NCBI GenBank assembly: GCA_913040765.1 | Contig: CAJWIA010000009.1 | Location: 1-16,377 of the forward strand | Direction: 5' to 3' | Length of the DNA stretch: 16,377 nucleotides | DNA from: an uncultured Anaerolineales bacterium | GTDB lineage: Bacteria > Chloroflexota > Anaerolineae > Anaerolineales > UBA11657 | In this document: positions 1 to 7,089 of the stretch, piece after piece | Layout: the number at the start of each line of letters is the position of its first letter | Numbering within the stretch: the stretch's first letter is position 1 | The notes under the pieces: model-generated | What the model saw: only the letters and a program-made list of their open reading frames with translations | Databases searched by the model: none | Told to the model about the DNA's origin: nothing | Program-made: the position numbers and the translations under genes

Positions 1-82
1 TCGGTTTCGACTTCATCAGTTGATTCTAGATCGGTTTCGACTTCATCAGTTGATTCTAGATCGGTTTCGACTTCATCAGTTG
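1..82. repeat. 30-base tandem repeat in the S1 coding region
   Basis: Positions 1-30 and 31-60 are identical, and 61-82 match the first 22 bases of the same unit before diverging. The unit length of 30 keeps the reading frame and encodes the acidic 10-residue block TDEVETDLES. The array begins at the first base of the window, so its total length is unknown. The identity between copies at the DNA level, including third codon positions, points to recent duplication or slippage. Confidence 0.95.
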
Positions 83-1196
83 CATCGGCAGATTCCTGAT
101 TATCCGTATGCGAATTTGCCAAACTAAGACTAACACGGTGTCTCTGCACGTCCAAACTTACTACTTTCAAACTGATTTCATTGCCCACTACAATATCGGA
201 ATCAGCTTCCTCAGATATTTGACTGTTGTGCAATAGTCCCTCGATCCCTTCACCTAGGTCTATAAAAGCACCGAAGTCAAGCACACGGGTTATTTTACCG
301 ACTATAGCTTGTCCTGGAGCAAGACGTTCTTCTACAGAATCCCATGGACTAGGTAACAACTGTTTGATACTTAATCCTATGCGTTGTCTCTTGCGGTCAA
401 TCTTAATCACCATTACTTTTACTTCTTCTCCAGGCTCAACAATGTTTTTGGGGTGGTCTACTTGTTGCCATGCTAATTCGGATACATGAACTAGTCCATC
501 GGCAGCACCTAAGTCTACAAAAGCCCCAAAATCTCGCACGTTAATAATTGTGCCATCTAAAACTTGTCCTTCGTATAATTCTCCAATTAGCTTGTCTTTC
601 TGCTTTGCGCGAATCGATCGTTGAGCTGCTCGCTGGGACAAGACTAGGCGGTGGCGCTGACGGTCTACTTCTATAACACGGACATCAATGTCTTTGCCCA
701 CCATACTCTCTAGGAGTTCTCTGCGTTTTGCTTCAGCTATTCCTCTAGATATTCCAACGACATGTGATGCTGGCACGAATCCTGGTAGGTCAAGGTAGGT
801 TACAATGATACCTCCCCTATTAAAGCTCTCCACAGTCCCTTTCACAATGTCACCTGAACTCAACAGTACTTCAGCATCCTTCCAGGACTGGTGTTGTAGT
901 GCTTGATACACAGACAATATAGGGTATTTGGCTCCATGTCCGTGAACTGTCACTAACACATCAATTTCAGAGCCTACCTCGTACTGGTCGGTAGTTTTTT
1001 CGGCTCTCTCTAAGTCAGATGTTGGTACCAAACCTTCTCGTTTTAGACCTAAATCTACTAGTACTCCTTCTGAACTAATTTCTACCACATTTCCTGTGAG
1101 CAGTTCTCCCTGTTCAGGTTGCGCTATCTCAATATAAGCTTCAAGCATTGTGGCAAAGTCATTGTCTACAGGGTTGGGTGTTGTTGGGGTCGACAT
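1..1196 (-). CDS. rpsA: 30S ribosomal protein S1 (four S1 domains), 3' end cut by window edge
   Basis: Ribosomal protein S1 or a close S1-domain homologue, which binds mRNA on the small ribosomal subunit and helps translation initiation. The visible 398 residues begin at ATG (1196-1194), preceded by a modest AGGA-type ribosome site about 4 bases upstream. Four S1 (OB-fold) domains are visible at roughly residues 28-97, 113-188, 207-278 and 293-360. Domains 3 and 4 carry the classic DFGAFVDLG (222-230) and DFGAFIDLG (307-315) motifs, and domains 2-4 end in the usual 'DxQRHRxxLS' style strand. Four domains is the arrangement of Gram-positive-type S1 proteins, against six in Proteobacteria. After domain 4 the protein becomes very acidic and enters a 10-residue tandem repeat (TDEVETDLES) that is still running at the window edge, so the true C-terminus is not visible. 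It has its own predicted promoter and leader hairpin. The S1-domain call is firm; that it is the ribosomal S1 rather than an accessory S1 protein is likely. Confidence 0.9.
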   Translation of the reverse strand, partial: MSTPTTPNPVDNDFATMLEAYIEIAQPEQGELLTGNVVEISSEGVLVDLGLKREGLVPTSDLERAEKTTDQYEVGSEIDVLVTVHGHGAKYPILSVYQALQHQSWKDAEVLLSSGDIVKGTVESFNRGGIIVTYLDLPGFVPASHVVGISRGIAEAKRRELLESMVGKDIDVRVIEVDRQRHRLVLSQRAAQRSIRAKQKDKLIGELYEGQVLDGTIINVRDFGAFVDLGAADGLVHVSELAWQQVDHPKNIVEPGEEVKVMVIKIDRKRQRIGLSIKQLLPSPWDSVEERLAPGQAIVGKITRVLDFGAFIDLGEGIEGLLHNSQISEEADSDIVVGNEISLKVVSLDVQRHRVSLSLANSHTDNQESADATDEVETDLESTDEVETDLESTDEVET

Positions 1197-1211
1197 AAAT
1201 TCCTATACCTT

Positions 1212-1252
1212 AAAACAAAAACCGGCACCACTCAGGATCAGACAAGATGCCG
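1212..1252 (-). promoter_or_regulatory. Terminator-like hairpin in the rpsA leader
   Basis: On the minus strand CGGCATC (1252-1246) can pair with GGTGCCG (1229-1223), giving a 7-bp stem (one U-G pair) around a 16-base loop. It is followed at once by a U-rich tract, GTTTTTGTTTT (1222-1212). This is the form of a weak intrinsic terminator. It sits about 16 bases from the rpsA start codon and downstream of the predicted promoter at 1289-1318. It could be a transcription attenuator or an autoregulatory leader site; S1 is known to repress its own translation in enterobacteria. The pairing is visible; the function is inference. Confidence 0.4.
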
Positions 1253-1288
1253 ACGTGCTTTAAATTCGTTACCGCTTTTGCAAAAAAA

Positions 1289-1318
1289 TCTATAGTTATA
1301 ACAATATTTCTCACTCAA
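1289..1318 (-). promoter_or_regulatory. Predicted sigma-70-type promoter of rpsA
   Basis: On the minus strand TTGAGT (1318-1313) is followed after 18 bases by TATAGA (1294-1289). The first shares TTGA with the -35 consensus TTGACA, and the second matches the -10 consensus TATAAT at most positions. Transcription would start near 1282, giving a leader of about 85 bases that contains the 1212-1252 hairpin. The region is AT-rich, so chance matches are possible. Confidence 0.4.
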
Positions 1319-1329
1319 TCTAATACTGC

Positions 1330-1374
1330 AAAAATTCAGAACCACTCTGGTTCACTAATTGCAGATGTGCAATT
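1330..1374 (-). terminator. Two adjacent perfect hairpins, likely terminator of the upstream lipoprotein gene
   Basis: Reading the minus strand, AATTGCA (1374-1368) and TGCAATT (1363-1357) form a perfect 7-bp stem with loop CATC. Three bases later GAACCA (1353-1348) and TGGTTC (1344-1339) form a perfect 6-bp stem with loop GAG. TGAA and then a run of five T (1334-1330) follow. The pair lies 86-130 bases past the stop of the 933-residue lipoprotein gene and before the predicted rpsA promoter, the right place for a terminator between the two. The stems are short, so termination may be partial. Confidence 0.5.
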
Positions 1375-1459
1375 GGCACCACTCCTTACATAAGTATAGT
1401 GGGGCATTATACCCTTGCATTTGAGGCTAGTCAAACCGAAGTTGTTTTCCATAGATGAA

Positions 1460-4261
1460 TCACTGTGGTTCGAAATTTAAATGTATTTCATTGTTTCCAC
1501 TGGGGATAATCAGCACTCCATTTTCAAGTTTTGTGCCAGAAGGACCCGAAATATCACTTGGTTGATTGGGTAGAGCCCATCTATAACCGTTCGGTGGAGA
1601 TGCGCCAGATAGTTTCATTGTTATCGTACCATTCCAACCATTTTCGTTTGGATTAATATCGTTGAGCGTAAGAATGTTAAGGTTTCCGTATTGTGTTGGA
1701 ACATTGTTGAGCATTATTTCACGAGATTCGGTTAACCACCATTCTGGGGCTCCTTGTAACAAAACTAAAGTATCATTACGTTCCGATATTAGCATTTCTC
1801 TCACTAGGGTGGCATAGCTCGCCGCGGCCCATGCATGTGGCATGTCACCACCAGAAAAACCCCCATTTAGTGGATTAACCTGTTCTGCCCATGCGTAGGT
1901 GCCTGGCAATGTCTGGTTTCGTAATGTCCAACTCAATATTTGGTGCATTATGTCCGTACGGTTTATTTTCAAGTATGCGTGAGCTAGCTCAAGACCGCCG
2001 TAGGGCCAGAATTGCCCACCCAAATGGCGAAAACCCCCATTATCTGGTTCTATCCATAGTTTGTGGTATATGTCAAACGACTTAGTAATTAAGTCGATGT
2101 TTCTTGGAAGCACTTCGTTAGGCCATAATGCAGGCACTGTCCCGCGCGCCATTGCAGAGCCAGTAGTGGCCTCTACTGCCCCAGGAATATATGCGGGATC
2201 TGGTCCCATAACTACTCTAACAGAATCCAATATTGCTGTTCTGAGTGCGTTAGCCTCTGAAATCATCCACATAGCATCATCGTGCTGGTCTAGTTCTTTT
2301 GCTATAAAAGCGGCTTGTTCGAGCCCAGTAACTGCCCAGAAGTCGTCCCAATAGTGGTGCCAATCAGCAGGGCCCAAATCCTCTGCACTTTTGCTTGGTG
2401 GCAAAAGCCCACTAGTAGCGTTATCTAGGTTTGTGTTTTCTGATATTAAGTTTGAGATGTAGAGCGCAGCCAAACGTATATTTGGATACCATTCTCTGAT
2501 TTGTATTTCGTTGTTTGTGTAACGGTAATATTGGCAAGCTAAGAATATTGCCTGGCCTTGCGAATCCCATTCATTGTCATCCCATGGAGTATTCTTGCCA
2601 CGGATAGGTGGTATGCGTCCATCTCTGTCCTGTGACTTGAAAGTTGACGTAACGGTGTTTTGTACAGTTTCTGCGTGACCGAACTGGAGTAAAGCTAGCC
2701 CTGTATATGCTGCATCTCTTACCCATACTGCATCATGTGCAAGTGGACCTGGATGAGGACCATCAGGATCTAAGGATAGTAACAGGTACCCTAGGGAGGC
2801 GTTTAGACCATTTTGTACTGATGAGTCAGGCAACTCTATAGTTACTTTCCCAGTTTCTTGCTTCCAATGTTCCAAGGCTTTGTTTATTTGTTGTTCGATT
2901 GGTAAGTCAACGTCTGGAAAACTCGATCCAGGAGTGTCTGGAAACGCAAAGTGGAAATCTTTAGTCTCACCGGGAGCAAGATCAACAGGATATGACCACA
3001 TAGCAGCCAAGGACCCATTGGTGAGGTCTCTGACAATTTTGTTAGAAGGCACAGTTCCATTTAAAGCCGCATACATAACTTCGTCTAGATGGGCAGCTCC
3101 TCTGTGTTTGGCAGGTATAGCGGCAGTCAAAAAAGGCTTGTTGTTCACCCACATTTTGTTGCTGCGTTGCGTGTTTAATTGACATATAGGTGCAGAGTTA
3201 GCGTTTGTTGCGAAGGGTCTGACGGACAACATCATATCTAATTCAACATGACTAGCACTCTGATTAGTAAGAGCTACTTTCCATCTAATAGCTTTGTTTT
3301 TCTGATCTCCAAAAAGCGTATTGGTTACGATTACGTTGGCGCTTTGCCATTCCCATGTTGGTATTGGTGAGTGCGAGTCTGATAGAGAAAACTCGATTTG
3401 GGTTGGATCAGCATATGTAAGAAGTTCTTCGACTTTGTGATATATCCATATTTCTGTCCTTGGCGCTTTTGCCCAAGGAGACACTGACCCATCAGACGAG
3501 ACAAGAGCTTCCTCGGAGGCTTGGGAATTCCCTGTCATCGTCCACGAATAAGGCTCGTTTTTTGACCATGCTGGCATTGGCCACTCCGGATGTGTAGATG
3601 CTTGCAAGGCAGCGTACTGTAAAGGAGTTATGACTAATCTAAGGTCTTGACCCATGATTATTGGCTGCTTTATACCACCGTAGCCTCCGAGGTCAACAAT
3701 CCGTATATATATTTGTAGTTTATCAGTAGCTTTCCCATAGTTGCCTAAATCCACCAGTGATGCTTCGGACTCCATATTAGTCAAAGCTTCTACTTTTTTA
3801 CCGTTAATCCACATTGTCGCAGAGTCGTCAACTTTACCAAAACCTAGGTATGTATTAGGCCAATCGGGCAATGTTATTTCTGTGCTGTACCATGCTACTC
3901 CGTCGTAATCAAAACCGCTGGCCTCCCACGGTTCTCCTGGTATTAATGCGACCCACTCATTCTTATCTGCAATATCATGTGGCCATCCTTCTAATAACCC
4001 TACGTTATTAGGGTCTAGTCGGAACAACCATCCATCACCAAGATGCTTTGAATTTGTGGTATTTAGTTCACATTCAGTATCAGTAGTTTGGGTAGGGTTA
4101 GGTGGAAATGTAGTACAACTGGCTAACATCAACAGCGCAGACAAAAGGAATACACGGAAGCTAAGCCTAATAGGCTTTACAACATGGGAAGGCAATTGTT
4201 CTTGGAAACCCAACTTGGTTATATTTATAAAGCTGTCCTGCCTGTATTGTGTTAGGCGCAC
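1460..4261 (-). CDS. Large lipoprotein with six-hairpin glycosidase-like fold
   Basis: A 933-residue secreted lipoprotein, probably a glycoside hydrolase or related carbohydrate-active protein. The N-terminus has a basic stretch, a hydrophobic core (about 37-47) and a lipobox LASC with acceptor Cys49, so it should be exported and lipid-anchored. A jelly-roll, galactose-binding-like domain follows at about 72-210 (WYSTEITLPDWP, then DDSATMWINGKKV), then a beta-sandwich to about 450. An (alpha/alpha)6-type barrel spans about 450-840, with HDAVWVRDA (509-517), WDSQGQ (565-570) and GDMPHAWAAASY (805-816). These resemble signatures of the six-hairpin glycosidase superfamily. A short beta domain closes the protein. 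I cannot assign a numbered family, substrate or catalytic acids. The GTG start (4261-4259) overlaps the TAG stop of the upstream gene by one base (TAGTG), suggesting translational coupling. The leader before the hydrophobic core is long, so an internal TTG at codon 23 is an alternative start. Confidence 0.75.
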   Translation of the reverse strand: MRLTQYRQDSFINITKLGFQEQLPSHVVKPIRLSFRVFLLSALLMLASCTTFPPNPTQTTDTECELNTTNSKHLGDGWLFRLDPNNVGLLEGWPHDIADKNEWVALIPGEPWEASGFDYDGVAWYSTEITLPDWPNTYLGFGKVDDSATMWINGKKVEALTNMESEASLVDLGNYGKATDKLQIYIRIVDLGGYGGIKQPIIMGQDLRLVITPLQYAALQASTHPEWPMPAWSKNEPYSWTMTGNSQASEEALVSSDGSVSPWAKAPRTEIWIYHKVEELLTYADPTQIEFSLSDSHSPIPTWEWQSANVIVTNTLFGDQKNKAIRWKVALTNQSASHVELDMMLSVRPFATNANSAPICQLNTQRSNKMWVNNKPFLTAAIPAKHRGAAHLDEVMYAALNGTVPSNKIVRDLTNGSLAAMWSYPVDLAPGETKDFHFAFPDTPGSSFPDVDLPIEQQINKALEHWKQETGKVTIELPDSSVQNGLNASLGYLLLSLDPDGPHPGPLAHDAVWVRDAAYTGLALLQFGHAETVQNTVTSTFKSQDRDGRIPPIRGKNTPWDDNEWDSQGQAIFLACQYYRYTNNEIQIREWYPNIRLAALYISNLISENTNLDNATSGLLPPSKSAEDLGPADWHHYWDDFWAVTGLEQAAFIAKELDQHDDAMWMISEANALRTAILDSVRVVMGPDPAYIPGAVEATTGSAMARGTVPALWPNEVLPRNIDLITKSFDIYHKLWIEPDNGGFRHLGGQFWPYGGLELAHAYLKINRTDIMHQILSWTLRNQTLPGTYAWAEQVNPLNGGFSGGDMPHAWAAASYATLVREMLISERNDTLVLLQGAPEWWLTESREIMLNNVPTQYGNLNILTLNDINPNENGWNGTITMKLSGASPPNGYRWALPNQPSDISGPSGTKLENGVLIIPSGNNEIHLNFEPQ

Positions 4262-5691
4262 TATTTAATAGTTACAGGAATGGCTCCGGAGAGAATGTGC
4301 CAATTGTTGCCGGGTGGAGTACTGGTCTTACAAGAGTCTGATGTATCTAAACAAACTACCATTTGCAGGTCATATGTACCTGCTGTATCAAAGGACATCC
4401 AATCTCTCCAGGAATATTCGGTGCCCGCACCCACTTTGTCCGCATCTCCGTTACCATTGAAATAACGTTTGATGTACGGGTTGGCATAAACTCCCCAAGC
4501 ACCAAAGCTTTTGTCATCGGCAGAGGCGTTACGTATTCTTAGTTTTAACCAGATTTTCTCATTAACGGCATAACTTGCAGTACACGAGGTGCCCGCAGTG
4601 CAAGTTTTTTCTGCCGCGAAGTACGAGCCTTCAATTGGGCTACCTTCAGATGACACAGGAGACAATCTAGATTCACTGACGGTAACAGGTATCGCGTCTG
4701 TGAGGATATACCATTTGTCCCCAGGCGCCTTACTAGCCAGGCAGTTAGCTGCATTGTCAAGACATATTCCCATTTGTAAATAATGTAATCCCGGGTTTGC
4801 AATACTGACTGGAGTATTGTCCCAGCTGTATTCTGTGTTTGCGCCTATTTGATCAGCTGGGCGGTCTCCGTTGAAAATGTAAAGGAAATTCGGATACAAG
4901 TTAGTGTGGACACCCCAGGCACCAAAACTCACATATGAAGTACTGGAATTTACAATTCTCATATCCACATTAATTGTTTCGCCGACTAGGAAACGAGGCG
5001 TGCTTATACCAGTAACAAAATAACCATCTAGACTAAATGTTTTGCCAGAAATCGCATCGCTAGATGCAGGGCTGATACTGACTGATGCTTGTGTAGCAGT
5101 TGCAGCAACAGTATTGGTAGCAGTGGCCGTTGTGGTAGGAGTAGCAGGAGCCTGTACTATTGGTATGTCGTCTGTTCCACTCTCTACGTACACCCAATCT
5201 GCTGAGACCCATACACGATTGCGCGCTCCGTAAGCAATCTGATACCATTTACCATCCTCAGATTTGCCTGTGACTGGAGCCACATATCCAGCAGGTTCAC
5301 TACCTAGTTTGTCGTAATTAGTCCCTGGCCCAGCTCGTAGGATAACACCGTCTGTGAACTCAAGCGTTTTAGTTCCTGATGCTACCTGATCTGATAACGG
5401 GGTTGGTGTTGATTCGGGTGTGGGGGGGAGTGTGAGAGACGGTATTGGGGTGTTAGTAGAGGTGGCTACTTCTTTGGACACTTCATTTGTAGAAATATCA
5501 TCAGGGGTTACAGTGATTGAATCAAGTGTTGTACTTAATATAGTTGGAACCGAAGCATCAGCTAGTGATTCATCAACAGAGTTAAACTGCTGAAGAGCAC
5601 TGACAATTAAAGCTATACCACCTATTCCTAGCAGTACAACAGACCCTATTATGAGTATGTTTCCGGTTTGTTTGGAGTTGACCTGTCTAAT
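4261..5691 (-). CDS. Membrane-anchored SH3b protein with duplicated Cys-containing beta domain; start codon anomalous
   Basis: Probable extracytoplasmic protein, 476 residues if started at the ATT at 5691. In that numbering a hydrophobic anchor spans about 12-33, then a Ser/Thr/Pro-rich stalk, a bacterial SH3b domain at about 110-170 (RAGPGTNYDKLG, then DGKWYQI and WVSADWV), and a second Thr/Ala-rich linker. Two copies of an unrecognised domain of about 120 residues follow (about 218-339 and 352-476). Both copies share SFGAWGV, an FNGD/FNGN-x-AD-x2-GA-x-TEYSW block, LQM-x2-CLD-x4-C and an ending W-x-IL-x2-AIPVT. The first canonical start, GTG at 5481, would remove the anchor and 70 other in-frame codons. 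No ATG, GTG or TTG exists in this frame between the upstream TAA (5730-5728) and 5481. ATT at 5691 has a GGGGA seven bases upstream; alternatively ATG at 5719 reaches this frame if one base is missing. SH3b domains often bind peptidoglycan; the function of the repeats is unknown. Confidence 0.8.
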   Translation of the reverse strand: MRQVNSKQTGNILIIGSVVLLGIGGIALIVSALQQFNSVDESLADASVPTILSTTLDSITVTPDDISTNEVSKEVATSTNTPIPSLTLPPTPESTPTPLSDQVASGTKTLEFTDGVILRAGPGTNYDKLGSEPAGYVAPVTGKSEDGKWYQIAYGARNRVWVSADWVYVESGTDDIPIVQAPATPTTTATATNTVAATATQASVSISPASSDAISGKTFSLDGYFVTGISTPRFLVGETINVDMRIVNSSTSYVSFGAWGVHTNLYPNFLYIFNGDRPADQIGANTEYSWDNTPVSIANPGLHYLQMGICLDNAANCLASKAPGDKWYILTDAIPVTVSESRLSPVSSEGSPIEGSYFAAEKTCTAGTSCTASYAVNEKIWLKLRIRNASADDKSFGAWGVYANPYIKRYFNGNGDADKVGAGTEYSWRDWMSFDTAGTYDLQMVVCLDTSDSCKTSTPPGNNWHILSGAIPVTIK

Positions 5692-5742
5692 TGTAAAATC
5701 CCCGCTTATTGATTTGCATTTATAAATTTACTGTGTGACATC

Positions 5743-5751
5743 AGTATATCA
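5743..5751 (-). promoter_or_regulatory. Extended -10 promoter upstream of the SH3b gene
   Basis: The minus strand reads TGATATACT (5751-5743), an extended -10 element (TG-N-TATACT, five of six matches to TATAAT). No good -35 is visible, which is usual for extended -10 promoters. The predicted start near 5736 lies about 17 bases upstream of the ATG at 5719 and 45 bases upstream of the ATT at 5691. It would drive the SH3b gene and the coupled lipoprotein gene. Confidence 0.4.
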
Positions 5752-5793
5752 TGTGAAATTAACGCAATATTACACGATATTAACCGTGATTAT

Positions 5794-5833
5794 AGATGAT
5801 TTGGTCATCTGTTAGGCAGTTGTTAGTAAACTG
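5794..5833 (-). terminator. Two small inverted repeats after the TIM-barrel gene (weak)
   Basis: AGATGA (5794-5799) and TCATCT (5805-5810) are perfect complements around a 5-base loop. CAGTT (5817-5821) and AACTG (5829-5833) form a second, 5-bp stem. They lie just past the stop of the TIM-barrel gene (5844) and before the predicted promoter of the SH3b gene. No clear T-run follows, so a role as terminator is uncertain. Confidence 0.2.
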
Positions 5834-5843
5834 TTGATTGTAT

Positions 5844-7001
5844 TTATGTTTGTACTCCCCCAAAACTACTGTAATGATATTGAATACGACCCTGCCTCAT
5901 TCCAAGAGTATCTTTTCCGCCAGCTAGTTGCCCAGAGGGACTGTGGAAAGTCCAATTAAAAGTCCAAGACGATCCTGTGCCGCGCACCTGATCGATAGCG
6001 AAGGTGCCAGCAGGCAGTACCTCGTGGAGTAAATTATGATACCATTTTTTAATGGATTGAATTCCGAGCAAGAGGCGTTGAGCGTTGACATGCCCTGCAT
6101 TCTCATGATAAAGACTTGCAATAGAATCAATATCCCGATTGTTTAGTGCTTCTATGTAATTGTGAAGAGGATCGTTAGGGACATTTGGTATGGTTGGGGT
6201 AGGAGTTACAACGTTAGGCTCCACCATTGTCGATATTGGCCAGTTGAATCTAGCAACCGCATCCCATAGATCGTGGTGTCCTGAACTAGTAGCCCAGTCC
6301 CATGAGTAAGTGTTGGCTGCAATCAAGCCTAGCTCTACCGCCTTTTGGTAGAAAACTTCTTGATCTTTTGCAGTTGCAACCCATCCGCCTGCTCCATATG
6401 CTGAACCAGTCGGAATGACTGGTCGTTGGTAACCTACGAGTCTTGTATCATCAAACTCTCCAACAGATCTCTCAAGTTGGGCACCAGCATTATGTGCTTG
6501 TTCCCAGTAGACTTGTGGCATGTTAAAGTCACATTTTTCTAGAAAAGCTGACCAAGGTAATTCACGATGGTATGTGGGAAACCTATAGGAACTTAATGCA
6601 ATCGGGTGGTTTGGCAACCCTTGTCTTAGGTCAGCCATAAATTGTCTAGCAGCCGCATCTTTACCGCGCCATTTGTATTCATGCTCTGCGTCTATTACAT
6701 AAGCATCTAACTGTAGTTCTGTAGTACGTGCAACAGCAACCCTAGCTTCTCCGGACGGATCGTTACCTTTGACATAATGCCATCCCCAGACTTGAATCCC
6801 ACGATTTTTTAAGGCTTGGGTCACTGAAGGAACAAGGTCGTTATTATTACGATCATACCCGAACGGATATCTGGTGTCCGCGATTTTTATCAGTACATGG
6901 GTTAAATTAGCATCCGCTGCTTTTGAGGCTATTGCCTCTGCATCGCCCCCTTCACAATTGAGAATGCGCCAAATAAAAAAACCTTTTCCCTCAACCACCA
7001 C
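5844..7001 (-). CDS. TIM-barrel glycoside-hydrolase-like domain fused to SnoaL-like domain
   Basis: A 385-residue two-domain protein. Residues 1-255 look like a (beta/alpha)8 barrel related to glycoside hydrolases or lysozyme-like enzymes: FFIWRILNCEGGD at the first strand, THVLIKIADTRYPFGYD, VWGWHYVKGNDP, an acidic strand end YVIDAEHEY with D104 and E106 as candidate catalytic residues, PIALSSYRFP, then MPQVYWEQ (161-168). A Pro/Thr linker (about 258-276) leads to a C-terminal SnoaL/NTF2-like domain (277-385: HNYIEALNNRDIDSIASLYHE, with LGIQSIKKWYHNLL). I see no signal peptide, which is odd for a sugar hydrolase with a Pro/Thr linker. The enzyme family and substrate are not identified. The start was set at GTG 7001 because a GGAGG lies five bases before it; an upstream GTG at 7013 is possible but would overlap that site. 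It is transcribed divergently from rel and heads the minus-strand group. Confidence 0.75.
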   Translation of the reverse strand: MVVEGKGFFIWRILNCEGGDAEAIASKAADANLTHVLIKIADTRYPFGYDRNNNDLVPSVTQALKNRGIQVWGWHYVKGNDPSGEARVAVARTTELQLDAYVIDAEHEYKWRGKDAAARQFMADLRQGLPNHPIALSSYRFPTYHRELPWSAFLEKCDFNMPQVYWEQAHNAGAQLERSVGEFDDTRLVGYQRPVIPTGSAYGAGGWVATAKDQEVFYQKAVELGLIAANTYSWDWATSSGHHDLWDAVARFNWPISTMVEPNVVTPTPTIPNVPNDPLHNYIEALNNRDIDSIASLYHENAGHVNAQRLLLGIQSIKKWYHNLLHEVLPAGTFAIDQVRGTGSSWTFNWTFHSPSGQLAGGKDTLGMRQGRIQYHYSSFGGVQT

Positions 7002-7006
7002 TTTAA

Positions 7007-7011
7007 CCTCC
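7007..7011 (-). promoter_or_regulatory. Ribosome binding site GGAGG deciding the start of the TIM-barrel gene
   Basis: GGAGG (7011-7007 on the minus strand) followed by TTAAA and GTG at 7001-6999 gives ideal 5-base spacing. If the GTG at 7013 were the start, this motif would lie inside codons 1-3, so the shorter reading is preferred. Confidence 0.6.
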
Positions 7012-7089
7012 ACACAATTTCAATACGAGTGTTAAAATACATAGGTAGCAATAAGTGTGCCTGAACAATCATAAACAAATACGACAAAC

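Noticed and set aside
1221..1236. Minus-strand TGAGTGGTGCCG resembles the conserved T-box riboswitch sequence.
   Set aside because: In a T-box the motif lies upstream of the terminator's 3' arm and follows a long specifier stem; here it is the 3' arm itself, with a leader of about 85 bases and no room for the rest.
5060..5248. Cys/Tyr-rich small open frame on the minus strand within the SH3b gene.
   Set aside because: It is an alternative frame over the Thr/Ala-rich linker of a well-supported gene; its odd composition is a by-product of that linker's codons.
7033..7038. TAAAAT as the -10 element of a rel promoter.
   Set aside because: No -35 or extended -10 accompanies it in a very AT-rich spacer, so it is not distinguishable from chance.
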